Both the position numbers and the translations under genes were made by a program. From NCBI RefSeq assembly GCF_001746205.1, contig NZ_MDCO01000012.1, forward strand, positions 613,074 to 677,073: 64,000 nt of DNA. The letters are read 5' to 3'. Shown one piece after another: positions 18,335 to 26,424 of the stretch (positions are counted from its first letter, which is position 1; each line of letters opens with the position of its first letter). This DNA is from Brachyspira hampsonii (lineage in GTDB: Bacteria; Spirochaetota; Brachyspiria; Brachyspirales; Brachyspiraceae). The notes beneath the pieces were generated by a model, which searched no databases, had not been told where the DNA came from, and worked only from the letters and a program-made list of their open reading frames with translations.

Positions 18335-18465
18335 TGAGTAATAAAAAAAATAATAATGAAGCAGATATGAGCAATGCCAATAAAGGCAGTAAAGGAACTA
18401 ATATTACTTATGATAAAAATCAAGGTAATAGAGGAAAACAGTTAAATCCTAATCAAAAAAAATAA
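18335..18465 (+). pseudogene. Small hydrophilic protein gene with a one-base frameshift
   Basis: An ATG at 18335 lies 5-6 bp after AAGGAG, but the frame MSNKK leaves the coding phase in a seven-A run (18344-18350) and stops at 18370. In the neighbouring frame a protein-like sequence of about 38 residues follows (EADMSNANKGSKGTNITYDK and on, ending NPNQKK). One additional A would fuse the two into a 43-residue Asn/Lys/Gly-rich protein. This is the second gene in 2 kb broken inside an A run. An alternative is a start at the ATG at 18367, but that has no binding site. Confidence 0.45.
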
Positions 18466-18516
18466 CTTAAAATATAAATGACTATTTTAGCTAAATAAAA
18501 ATGGAGAAGAGAAAAA

Positions 18517-18819
18517 ATGAAAAAAATAATCGGCGTTATTATAATATTAATATTTGCCACGGTAGGCTGTTCTACTATAGCAACAGTTGAAAGTATTCCG
18601 CAAAGTTTGCAGCTTACAGGAGATGATATTGAAGTGGGAGAAGTTTTAACTGCCGAGCTTCCTTATAATTCAAAAGATGAAACTTTAAAAGAGCAGTTAA
18701 TAGCTGAGGCTTTAAAAGATACAAATTATGATTTTATTATTATGCCTAGATATGAAATAGTAAAAACAGGTTTTTCTACAAAAATGAAAATAAGAGGAAA
18801 AGGGGCTAGGGTAAAATAA
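18517..18819 (+). CDS. Small lipoprotein, conserved hypothetical type
   Basis: A 100-residue protein with a short signal peptide and lipobox ATVGC; Cys 18 is the likely lipidated residue. The mature part (about 80 residues) has alternating strands (DDIEVGEVLTAELPY, YDFIIMPRYEIVKTG) and ends in a basic tail KMKIRGKGARVK. It follows GGAGAAGAG and ends before a strong terminator shared with the convergent DJ-1-like gene. I do not recognise a family. Confidence 0.7.
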   Translation: MKKIIGVIIILIFATVGCSTIATVESIPQSLQLTGDDIEVGEVLTAELPYNSKDETLKEQLIAEALKDTNYDFIIMPRYEIVKTGFSTKMKIRGKGARVK

Positions 18820-18830
18820 TTATTTTATAA

Positions 18831-18862
18831 AAACCTCATGTTTTTTAAGCATGAGGTTTTTT
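18831..18862. terminator. Bidirectional terminator
   Basis: A perfect 10-bp stem, AAACCTCATG (18831-18840) with CATGAGGTTT (18850-18859), carries A and T runs on both sides. It separates the convergent lipoprotein and DJ-1-like genes. Confidence 0.85.
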
Positions 18863-18876
18863 ATAATATCTAAATA

Positions 18877-19377
18877 TTATTTGAGTTTCTTAATTATTTC
18901 TTTAGCGAAATAAGGCAAATCGTCTGGGCATCTTGAAGTTACAATATTACCGCATACCACTACTTTTTCATCTTTATAATTAGCTTTAGCATTCATTAAG
19001 TCATCTCTTATGCCTATATAGCAGGTAGCGTCTTTACCTTCCAAAACTTTAGCTGATATCAAAGTCTGCTGTCCATGGCATATTGCTCCTATAGTAAGAT
19101 TATTATCAACGAAATATTTTATAATTCTTTTTACATCATCACTTCCTCTTATCGCTTCAGGTGCTCTTCCGCCCGGTATTATTAAGGCTTTATAATTTGA
19201 AGGATCAACCTCTGAGAAATTTAATTTTGCTTCTGTTTTGAAAAAATATTCTCCTTTAATCTCCCCTTTGTTTAAAGCCGCTATATCAACATCAATACCC
19301 TCCTCTATAAGTCTGAAATATGGATAAAACAATTCTGAATCTTCAAAGAAATTGTCTGTAATAATTAATGCTTTCAT
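18877..19377 (-). CDS. DJ-1/PfpI family protein
   Basis: A 166-residue cytoplasmic protein with the class I glutamine amidotransferase-like fold. The nucleophile elbow is AICHG, with Cys 100 and His 101. The conserved Glu sits near residue 12 (FFED), and the strand LIIPGGRAPEAIRG forms the oxyanion region. It is closest to the PfpI/YhbO subgroup, reported as a chaperone-like deglycase or stress protein. The activity here is inferred, not shown. It starts after AAAGGAGT. Single gene, convergent with the upstream lipoprotein. Confidence 0.85.
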   Translation of the reverse strand: MKALIITDNFFEDSELFYPYFRLIEEGIDVDIAALNKGEIKGEYFFKTEAKLNFSEVDPSNYKALIIPGGRAPEAIRGSDDVKRIIKYFVDNNLTIGAICHGQQTLISAKVLEGKDATCYIGIRDDLMNAKANYKDEKVVVCGNIVTSRCPDDLPYFAKEIIKKLK

Positions 19378-19490
19378 TTTATACTCCTTTATATTCTAAA
19401 TTTCTAATATTATATAATATAATATTTTTTTTGATATTATATATTTTTTGTTATATTTATAAATATTAAATAAAAAATATAGGATAAGAA

Positions 19491-19916
19491 ATGAAGACTT
19501 TTTTAAAAACAATCTCTATTATTTTGATCATTATATTTTGTATATTATCTCTATCATGCTCAAATGATATAACAAAAACAGGAGATGGTATAAACACAAA
19601 ATATGCCGGAAAATATTCGGCAGAAATAAATAGAAAATACCAAAACGGTAATATAGAACAGGCAAGAGCTGCATTTACAATTAATAATGACGGATCTTTA
19701 ACAGGATTAATAACTTACTATGGAGGCTCTCCGTCAGAAAATATTGAATTATCCAAAGGAAATATCACTAGAATTTCAGATAACAGTTATAGTGCTGAAC
19801 AAAATTTCATCGGCTTGAAAAAATATACATTTACATTTAATGATAATATATTAGAACTTAATATAGTTAATGAGGACAATTCAGTAACATCCGGTCAATT
19901 AATCAAGTCTAATTAA
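19491..19916 (+). CDS. Small lipoprotein with YxGxW-type domain
   Basis: A 141-residue protein whose signal peptide ends in a lipobox, LSLSC. The mature domain carries YAGKYSAEI, then AAFTINNDGSLTG, then YTFTFNDNILEL, and ends with TSGQLIKSN. It parallels the lipoproteins at 17718 (GTLTRQ end) and 44922. Function is unknown. It is preceded by AGGATAAGAA. Confidence 0.75.
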   Translation: MKTFLKTISIILIIIFCILSLSCSNDITKTGDGINTKYAGKYSAEINRKYQNGNIEQARAAFTINNDGSLTGLITYYGGSPSENIELSKGNITRISDNSYSAEQNFIGLKKYTFTFNDNILELNIVNEDNSVTSGQLIKSN

Positions 19917-19958
19917 ATTTAAAAATGTAAATTTATTTAAATTTTCTTGTAAAAAAAA

Positions 19959-19987
19959 TTGACATTAAATCATAAATGTATTATAAT
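19959..19987 (+). promoter_or_regulatory. Consensus sigma-70 promoter
   Basis: TTGACA at 19959-19964 and TATAAT at 19982-19987, both perfect, are separated by exactly 17 bp. The predicted start lies near 19994, about 44 bp before the Asn/Tyr-rich protein. This is the strongest promoter seen in the window. Confidence 0.85.
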
Positions 19988-20037
19988 GTAAATACAGTAA
20001 ATAATAAATTTACAATATATTTACAAAGGATATGTTT

Positions 20038-21033
20038 ATGAGTAAAATACTTTTTAAAGCAATACCTGCCTTGATAATATCTTCAGGTATGTTGTTTGCT
20101 CAATATTATGATTCCTATAATTACCAGAACAATTATAATTATCAAAATAATTATAATGCATATCAAAACTATAATGTTCCAGCAAACAATTACTATAATA
20201 ATTATTATCAGGAGTTTATGAGAACTTTATCTCAGGAGGCAAATAATCCTAATAGTATTTATTACAATCCAGGATTTTATGAACAATATAACAATTATAA
20301 TGCTATGCAGGGAAATCCGTATCAGGATACTATGAATGCTATGAATTGGGCTTCTCAAAACTATAATAATGAGCCTTATTACAATAACGGCTATAATAAT
20401 TATAATAATCAAGGATATAATGATACTGTAAATTACACAAATCCGTATGAAGAATTAATGAAAATGTTGGAAACAGAATCTCAAAACCCTAATAGTCCTT
20501 ATTATAGTCCTAATGCAAATCAAAATGGATATTATGAAAATTATAATAATTATGATAATACTGCACAAAATGCTTATCAGAATGACTATTATAATGCCTA
20601 TGATATACCAAATGAATACTATAATTATAATGCTAACCAAAATGATAATCAGACAAACAATAATAATATGTCAGATAATCCTTATCAGCTAGCTGCTGAA
20701 GCTTTAATAAAAGCGGCAGAGGAATTGACTAAAAAAGCAAATGGTATGCCGGACTCAAATAATGCTTATACTCCTAATGACAATGCTAATTTAAATAGTA
20801 ATAATGCACCTGCAGAAAATACTCAAAATGCACCATTATATATTCAAAACTTTTATACTCCTTTCAAAGTGCCTCAAATAGTTTTAGATACAGCTGCTTC
20901 AAAATATCCAAATGTTCAGATATTGGATGTAGAAGTAAAAGAGATAGGTACTTATGAGGTTAGAATGGCAAATAATATGAGACTTTATATAGATAGAAAC
21001 GGCAACTTCCTTCAAGAAAAAGCAGATTATTAA
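20038..21033 (+). CDS. Secreted Asn/Tyr/Gln-rich protein with PepSY-like C terminus
   Basis: The start at the second ATG (20038) is preferred because AAAGGA lies 7 bp before it; the ATG at 20032 is too close. A signal peptide ends near GMLFAQ. Residues 25 to about 230 are low-complexity, built from YNNYN, NYQNN and similar units. Within it is a repeated segment of about 80 residues (EFMRTLSQEANNPNSIYY, then EELMKMLETESQNPNSPYY). A short helical stretch (AEALIKAAEELTKKA) and an Asn linker lead to a folded C-terminal domain (PQIVLDTAASKYPNVQIL to MRLYIDRNGNFLQE) with the PepSY-like pattern. It may be an abundant surface or periplasmic protein; the function is unknown. Confidence 0.75.
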   Translation: MSKILFKAIPALIISSGMLFAQYYDSYNYQNNYNYQNNYNAYQNYNVPANNYYNNYYQEFMRTLSQEANNPNSIYYNPGFYEQYNNYNAMQGNPYQDTMNAMNWASQNYNNEPYYNNGYNNYNNQGYNDTVNYTNPYEELMKMLETESQNPNSPYYSPNANQNGYYENYNNYDNTAQNAYQNDYYNAYDIPNEYYNYNANQNDNQTNNNNMSDNPYQLAAEALIKAAEELTKKANGMPDSNNAYTPNDNANLNSNNAPAENTQNAPLYIQNFYTPFKVPQIVLDTAASKYPNVQILDVEVKEIGTYEVRMANNMRLYIDRNGNFLQEKADY

Positions 21034-21051
21034 ACATATTTTATCTTTATT

Positions 21052-21082
21052 AAGAGTCCCAATTATTTGGGGCTCTTTTTTT
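21052..21082 (+). terminator. Intrinsic terminator
   Basis: The stem AAGAGTCCC (21052-21060) with GGGGCTCTT (21069-21077), including one G-T pair, is followed by a long T run. Confidence 0.85.
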
Positions 21083-21172
21083 ATATCATTTATACAAAAA
21101 TTATATAAAAAATAATTTACTTTAAATAAAATTTTTATATAATATCTTAAAAGTAATAAATGAGGATTTTTT

Positions 21173-22084
21173 ATGTCGGTAAAAATACCATACGAGAAAA
21201 TAGTAAATGAAGATTTTATTGGAAAAGAAGTAAATCCTATTAATCAGCAGGACATTTACAAAATAGCAGAAGAATACAGTAATAAAGTTATAAAAGAATT
21301 TAAAGATGAAAGCATCAATCTTCTTATAGTAGATCCTCAAAGAGACTTTATAGATATGGAGAAAGGTGCTTTGCCTGTAAATGGTGCTGTTAATGATATT
21401 AAAAATATAATAAGATTTATATATGATAATATGGAAAGTATTTCAAGTATTTATGTTACTTTGGATACTCATAGATATGATTCTATATTTCATTCTATTA
21501 TGTGGAATGATTATAATGATAAACCTGTAGCTCCTTTTACAGAAATCACTTTAGAAAAGATAGAGAATGATGAAATAATACCAACCTATGATGAAGATAT
21601 ACAAATCAATTATGTGAAGGCATTAAAAGAAAAGAATGCTCAAAATTTAATGATATGGCCTTATCACTGTATATATGCTACAGACGGCTGGCTTATAGAT
21701 AAACAGCTTGCAAATATGCTTTTATTCTTTGAAGCTTCAAGAAAAGTTTATATAAATAAAATACTAAAAGGTCAGGATTCTTTCAGTGAGATGTATGGTG
21801 TGATAAGACCGGAAGTACCTACAGAATATACAAAAAACTATGATATTTCTTGGGTTTATGATATTACAAATGCTGATAAGATATATATATGCGGAGAAGC
21901 CAAAGACTACTGTGTTTATGAAAGCGTGAAGCAGTTTTGTAAGATATACAATAATGATAAAAGTATAACCGAAACTATTAATATAATGATGAATTGCAGC
22001 AGTGCTATAGGCGATAATAAAGAATGTGAAACAAAATACGAAGATCTTTCTAATAAATACGGAATAAAACTGCTTAATATTTAA
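21173..22084 (+). CDS. Isochorismatase/nicotinamidase-like cysteine hydrolase
   Basis: This 303-residue protein has the cysteine hydrolase fold. The catalytic Asp lies in LLIVDPQRDFI, the Lys probably in KILKGQDSF, and the nucleophile Cys in ICGEAKDYCVYE. An N-terminal extension of about 40 residues and an insert around 110-150 make it longer than typical nicotinamidases (about 200 residues). NAD salvage through nicotinamide hydrolysis is possible but not established, since other isochorismatase-like enzymes share these residues. The start follows GAGGA. The gene stands just upstream of tRNA-Gly. Confidence 0.75.
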   Translation: MSVKIPYEKIVNEDFIGKEVNPINQQDIYKIAEEYSNKVIKEFKDESINLLIVDPQRDFIDMEKGALPVNGAVNDIKNIIRFIYDNMESISSIYVTLDTHRYDSIFHSIMWNDYNDKPVAPFTEITLEKIENDEIIPTYDEDIQINYVKALKEKNAQNLMIWPYHCIYATDGWLIDKQLANMLLFFEASRKVYINKILKGQDSFSEMYGVIRPEVPTEYTKNYDISWVYDITNADKIYICGEAKDYCVYESVKQFCKIYNNDKSITETINIMMNCSSAIGDNKECETKYEDLSNKYGIKLLNI

Positions 22085-22108
22085 TAAACAAAAAAAGTAA
22101 TATTACTA

Positions 22109-22137
22109 TTGATTTTTTTATTTTATTATGCTATAAT
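22109..22137 (+). promoter_or_regulatory. Promoter of tRNA-Gly
   Basis: TTGATT (22109-22114) and TATAAT (22132-22137) are 17 bp apart. A TGC just before the -10 gives an extended -10 element. Confidence 0.75.
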
Positions 22138-22169
22138 TTTAACACTTAAAAAGTAAGTTCTTTTCAATC

Positions 22170-22244
22170 GCGGGCGTCGTATAATGGTTATTACCTTAGA
22201 CTTCCAATCTAAAGATGACGGTTCGATTCCGTTCGCCCGCTCCA
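22170..22244 (+). tRNA. tRNA-Gly (TCC)
   Basis: A full cloverleaf with acceptor GCGGGCG/CGCCCGC, anticodon stem TTAGA/TCTAA, loop CTTCCAA with anticodon TCC, T arm GGTTCGATTCC and an encoded 3' CCA. Confidence 0.96.
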
Positions 22245-22271
22245 TTTTATTCTCTAAAAATGTTCCTCTAT

Positions 22272-22354
22272 ACGCACGGTTAGTTAATTCATATAATATG
22301 ATGCACTTTTTTATTCCAAAGATATTATTATATCTAAATTCATTTAGCGTGCGG
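22272..22354. repeat. Repeat family B element, reverse orientation (B5)
   Basis: It runs from ACGCACGGTTAG to TAGCGTGCGG. It lies directly after tRNA-Gly and before arm A7. Confidence 0.7.
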
Positions 22355-22382
22355 AGAAATAAACAGCAAATTTAAAAAAATA

Positions 22383-22481
22383 TTGGGTGGGCTGCTAAAA
22401 TAACTTAATAAAATTAAAAAAGAAAAATAAAATTTGATTAACAGAAAATATTAAAAGTCTAAAGGGCGGGGAATGTAATTA
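22383..22481. repeat. Repeat family A, single arm (A7)
   Basis: It runs from TTGGGTGGGCTGCTAAAATA to AAAGGGCGGGGAATGTAATT, the same arm subtype as 12986 and 53810. The trmD promoter begins only 15 bp after it. Confidence 0.75.
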
Positions 22482-22496
22482 AATTTTTAAAATCAC

Positions 22497-22524
22497 TTGA
22501 TATATAGTTTTTATAAAGTATAAT
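22497..22524 (+). promoter_or_regulatory. trmD promoter, apparently giving a leaderless mRNA
   Basis: TTGATA (22497-22502) and TATAAT (22519-22524) are 16 bp apart. The trmD ATG begins at 22531, exactly where transcription should start, and no ribosome binding site is present. Confidence 0.65.
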
Positions 22525-22530
22525 GCTAAA

Positions 22531-23265
22531 ATGATAATAGATATTCTTACACTTTTTCCAAAATTCTATGAAAGCACAATTTCTTTTGGTGTTATATCAA
22601 TGGCAGTCAATGAGAAAAAAATAGATTTAAATATCGAAGATATGAGAGTATACGGAGAGGGCAATTATAAAAAATGCGATGACTATCCTTACGGAGGAGG
22701 TCCTGGAATGATTATGACTTATAATATATTTAAAAAATATTTTGACAGTCATAAAAAAGGATATACTATTATTTTCTCACCATCAGGAAAAACTTTGACT
22801 CAGAAAAAAATAAAAGAATTATCAGGTAAAGAACATATAACAATGATACTAGGACATTATGAGGGAATAGATCACAGAGTTGAAGAAAAATATGCAGATG
22901 AAGCTTTGAGTATAGGTGATTATGTATTAAGCGGAGGAGAGATACCTGCTCTTTTATTGCTAGATGCTATTTCAAGATATAAAGATGTTATGAATAATAA
23001 AGAATCTGTAATAAGCGACACATTTGAAGAAAACAGCAGCGGACTTTTGGAATACGAGCAATATACAAGACCTCCTGAAATAGATAATATGAAAGTTCCT
23101 GGAATACTCCTTTCCGGCAATCATAAAAATATTAATGAATATAGGAGAAAAAGAAGTATTATAAAAACTTTTAAAAACAGAGAAGATTTATTTTCAAAAA
23201 TCAATCTTAATAAAAAAGATGTAGAAACTATTTTTGAATATTTAAAAGAAAATAATGAAGAATAA
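22531..23265 (+). CDS. trmD: tRNA (guanine37-N1)-methyltransferase
   Basis: TrmD methylates G37 next to the anticodon with SAM and prevents +1 frameshifting. The 244-residue protein has the SPOUT trefoil-knot signature: DILTLFPKFY at the N terminus, YGGGPGMIM, LGHYEGIDHRVEE, and SIGDYVLSGGEIPALLLLDA. The C-terminal domain includes PPEIDNMKVPGILLSGNH with the conserved helix IKTFKNREDL. The common neighbours rimM, rpsP and rplS are absent here, so the gene is separate from the usual operon. Its mRNA probably has no leader. Confidence 0.95.
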   Translation: MIIDILTLFPKFYESTISFGVISMAVNEKKIDLNIEDMRVYGEGNYKKCDDYPYGGGPGMIMTYNIFKKYFDSHKKGYTIIFSPSGKTLTQKKIKELSGKEHITMILGHYEGIDHRVEEKYADEALSIGDYVLSGGEIPALLLLDAISRYKDVMNNKESVISDTFEENSSGLLEYEQYTRPPEIDNMKVPGILLSGNHKNINEYRRKRSIIKTFKNREDLFSKINLNKKDVETIFEYLKENNEE

Positions 23266-23468
23266 TAAAATAGAGTTTATACTTATTTCAAAACTAAATT
23301 TTTTATTTATTGATTGCGAGTACACACCCAACTTCTTTTGTAACGGTGTCTAGCAAACTGCATATTTATAATACTAATATAATCAGCTTAAAAAAATAAG
23401 GCCTTAAACAGTTCAAAATTTAATTAAAAAAATTGATGCAGAATGAAAACTAATATTTCCAAAAATAT

Positions 23469-24599
23469 TTAATAATTATGAAATTTAATAACTCCGTTTT
23501 CTACCATAAATCCATAAACAGAATCATCAAACATATGTATTCCTCTTAATTTATTAAAACCATCTGTACCTAAATACTCTTTAATATGATTTTGTGATAA
23601 AAACGGATTAGTCCTTATAAAAAAATACATTCCATTGTCCATGCCGGTATATGTAACTCCTCCCGTACTAGATATACCTACAGCCAAAGAATTATCTCGG
23701 CATGGTATTTTATAAGATTCTTTCAATTCAAAATTATCAAGTTTTGAAGTATATACAATATCTTCCTGATGCTTGCCGTCAACTATATTCATAGTAAGTA
23801 TAGCAAGAACCTCTCTCTCAGCAACATAAACACAATCAACTATCTCTCTGTATGACATTTTACCTGCATCCATATACTCAACTTCTTTAAGTGAATATCT
23901 ATTTTCCATTTTTCCGCTGTTCATATCATATATATCAAGCAAAGGTATTCTATCTTTATCTCTTTTAAGTACAGCAAATTTATGATTAGTTAATGTTAAT
24001 AATTTTACTAGAGACTCATACTCATTATCTATAATTGTATCTATACTATAAAGTGTATTTCCTTCAGGAGATATTTTATTTAAAGATACTAGTCCTACTT
24101 TAGTATAATTGGTATTTGTTACTTTAACCGTATATGTCTCTATTTGAGGAGCATCATCTCCTTCAGTGGAAGGACTTTCAGAAGGTAAAGACATCATAAC
24201 ATTACTTACTACAACATCGCCTACATATCTTAAATTATATCCTGTTATATATATATTTGAGTTAGAATCTATAAGAGATATCTTTGAAGTTTCAAGGTTA
24301 TTATATTCTAATGGAAAATATCTTACATTACTGCCTGAAGCTATTACCATTCTGGAATTATATAAATCTAATGCATAAACAGTATCATTCTTTACCCTAT
24401 AAAATTCTCCGAAATAATATTCATTATCAACTTTATATATTTTAGGGCTATCCAAATCTACAAATTCATTGCTGTAAATTCCTATATCATTACCAAGAGA
24501 AAGCTCTGTAACCACCTTAGCAGGTACTATTAAAGGCTTTGGCAAACATGATGTTAAAAACATCAGCATAAATAATGATAAAAATATTTTTCTCTTCAT
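23469..24599 (-). CDS. Lipoprotein with beta-propeller-like composition
   Basis: The start is placed at the ATG at 24599 because it opens a clean lipoprotein signal (MKRKIFLSLFMLMF, lipobox LTSC). An in-frame ATG at 24623 would add eight residues; neither has a strong binding site. The mature 360 residues are rich in short beta strands that read like propeller blades (KIYKVDNEYYFGEFYRVKND, SKISLIDSNSNIYITGYNL, TGMDNGMYFFIRTN). I do not recognise a named family. It lies about 20-45 bp after the heptose kinase-like gene and is probably cotranscribed with it. The 23266-23468 spacer to trmD shows only a possible repeat remnant near 23321. Confidence 0.65.
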   Translation of the reverse strand: MKRKIFLSLFMLMFLTSCLPKPLIVPAKVVTELSLGNDIGIYSNEFVDLDSPKIYKVDNEYYFGEFYRVKNDTVYALDLYNSRMVIASGSNVRYFPLEYNNLETSKISLIDSNSNIYITGYNLRYVGDVVVSNVMMSLPSESPSTEGDDAPQIETYTVKVTNTNYTKVGLVSLNKISPEGNTLYSIDTIIDNEYESLVKLLTLTNHKFAVLKRDKDRIPLLDIYDMNSGKMENRYSLKEVEYMDAGKMSYREIVDCVYVAEREVLAILTMNIVDGKHQEDIVYTSKLDNFELKESYKIPCRDNSLAVGISSTGGVTYTGMDNGMYFFIRTNPFLSQNHIKEYLGTDGFNKLRGIHMFDDSVYGFMVENGVIKFHNY

Positions 24600-24643
24600 A
24601 ACAGTTTCTAAAATTTTAGACATATATAAAACACTTACCTATT

Positions 24644-25678
24644 TTATAATACTTCAATTAATTCTTTCAAAGTTAAAGTAGAAGTTCCTCTTTTGCCCAC
24701 AACAACACCGGCAGCTGCATTAGCAATCTCAGAAGAATCTTTAAAAGATAATCCCACAGACAAACACATAGCAAGTACAGATATAACAGTGTCCCCAGCA
24801 CCTGAAACATCAAATACACTTTTTGCTTTTGTAGGTATTATATAAGGGGAATTTTTATCCTTGTTTTTTATTTCATTATCAAATAAAGCCATTCCATTAG
24901 CCCCCAAAGTGATCATTAACTTTGATAAACTTAATTTTTTTATAATATTTTCTCCTAAAATATTTATAGCCTTTGCATCAAATTCATAAAAAGGAGCTTT
25001 ACTTTCAGCACCTTCTACAGCCTCCTTTAAATTTGGAGTCATAAGAGTAGCTTTTTTATAAAATGGAAAATGCTTTATAGCAGGATCAACCAATACAGGC
25101 TTATTTTTTCTATTGCAAGTATCTATTATTTTTTTTGATAACTGCTTTGTAATTATACCTTTTGCATAATCGCTTATTATAACAACATTATAATTATCCA
25201 CATTATCAATAAATACTTTTTCTATATTTTTTACAATAGCAGAAGAAAAAGGACTAGTATTCTCTTCATCTATTCTCACTATCTGCTGAGTACCTGCAAC
25301 TATTCTTGTTTTTGTTATAGTGGATCTTGTATCATCTGTTATTATTCCTTTAACAGATATATTAGAATAATTCATACTATCAATTATAATATCTGCAGAT
25401 TTATCTTTTCCTATAACCCCTATCATAAATATGCTGTCATTATTATTGCTGCCAAGTAAAGCTGATATATTTCTTGCGACATTTCCAGCCCCTCCTAAAT
25501 AATTTTCATCATGATTCACATGAAGTACGGGAACAGGAGCTTCAGGAGATATTCTTATAACATCGCCATAAGTAAACCTATCAAGCATTAAATCGCCTAT
25601 AACTAGAACTTTAGCATCTATTATTTTTTTGGCTTTATCTTTTAAGTCCATATAACTTTTAATTCCTATAAACTGCAA
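24644..25678 (-). CDS. hldA: D-glycero-beta-D-manno-heptose-7-phosphate kinase (HldA/RfaE1-type)
   Basis: A PfkB-family sugar kinase of 344 residues. Motifs in order are VLVIGDLMLDRFTYG, the RfaE-type RISPEAPVPVLHV, NYLGGAGNVARN (substrate-binding region), VIISDYAKGII, and the catalytic DVSGAGDTVISVL with Asp as base. The sequence order fits the kinase domain of HldE. The adenylyltransferase domain is absent, so a separate partner would be needed. It phosphorylates heptose-7-phosphate for ADP-heptose synthesis, implying heptose in a surface lipooligosaccharide. It is the first gene of a likely two-gene operon with the lipoprotein downstream. Confidence 0.85.
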   Translation of the reverse strand: MQFIGIKSYMDLKDKAKKIIDAKVLVIGDLMLDRFTYGDVIRISPEAPVPVLHVNHDENYLGGAGNVARNISALLGSNNNDSIFMIGVIGKDKSADIIIDSMNYSNISVKGIITDDTRSTITKTRIVAGTQQIVRIDEENTSPFSSAIVKNIEKVFIDNVDNYNVVIISDYAKGIITKQLSKKIIDTCNRKNKPVLVDPAIKHFPFYKKATLMTPNLKEAVEGAESKAPFYEFDAKAINILGENIIKKLSLSKLMITLGANGMALFDNEIKNKDKNSPYIIPTKAKSVFDVSGAGDTVISVLAMCLSVGLSFKDSSEIANAAAGVVVGKRGTSTLTLKELIEVL

Positions 25679-25840
25679 TTTACTTAATTATAACATAAAT
25701 TATAAAAAAAAGTAAATATATTAAATTACATACTATTATAATATTAAAATAGCTTGTAATTTTTACGAATATAAATTATTATTATTTTTTATGAAACTTC
25801 AAATATACAAACTTATTATACATAAAAATTAATTTAAAAG

Positions 25841-26422
25841 ATGAAAATAAATATGATAAAATTAAAAAAAATTAAAGAAGAAATTAAACAAAAAAAAATA
25901 TATTTTTTAATAGCTCTGTTAATCTTTATAGCAGATACAGTATCTAAATATTTTATAGATAAATATTTGCAGGAAACTATTATTAAAAGAGTAATAGGAG
26001 ATATATTAATATTTATATATACAAGAAATTACGGGGTATCTTTCGGCTTTCTAAATAATGTACCAGAAACAATTCAGCATATAATACCGGAATTATTAAA
26101 AGTTATAGTATTCATTGCTATGATTGTTATTTTCTTTATAATGATTTCTATCAATGTAAAAAAACAAAGATTATCTATGATAGGTTTTACTATGGTTCTA
26201 GGCGGAGCTATGGGAAACTTAGTTGATAGAATTATGAGAGGATATGTTACTGATTTTATAAGCATGGGATTTAATGAAACTATAAGATTTCCATATAATT
26301 ATAATATTGCAGACGCTTCTATTACAATAGGTATATGTATAATAGCAATAGGTGTATTCTTTTTTAAAGAAGATTTCGATAAAAAGAAAAATACAGAATC
26401 CAATAATGATGAAAATAATTAA
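25841..26422 (+). CDS. lspA: Lipoprotein signal peptidase (signal peptidase II)
   Basis: LspA cleaves the signal peptide of diacylglyceryl prolipoproteins in the inner membrane. The 193-residue protein has four membrane segments and the family motifs: IADTVSKYF, RNYGVSFGFLNN, GAMGNLVDRIMRGYVTDFI with the first catalytic Asp, and NIADASITIG with the second. A charged N-terminal stretch and an acidic Asn-rich tail make it somewhat longer than usual (about 160). Such an enzyme is expected given the many lipoproteins here. The start is uncertain between 25841 and 25853. It is 2 bp from the next gene, so the two are cotranscribed. Confidence 0.93.
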   Translation: MKINMIKLKKIKEEIKQKKIYFLIALLIFIADTVSKYFIDKYLQETIIKRVIGDILIFIYTRNYGVSFGFLNNVPETIQHIIPELLKVIVFIAMIVIFFIMISINVKKQRLSMIGFTMVLGGAMGNLVDRIMRGYVTDFISMGFNETIRFPYNYNIADASITIGICIIAIGVFFFKEDFDKKKNTESNNDENN

Positions 26423-26424
26423 TT

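Noticed and set aside
22184..22375. A 63-residue plus-strand protein
   Set aside because: The frame runs through tRNA-Gly and repeat B5.
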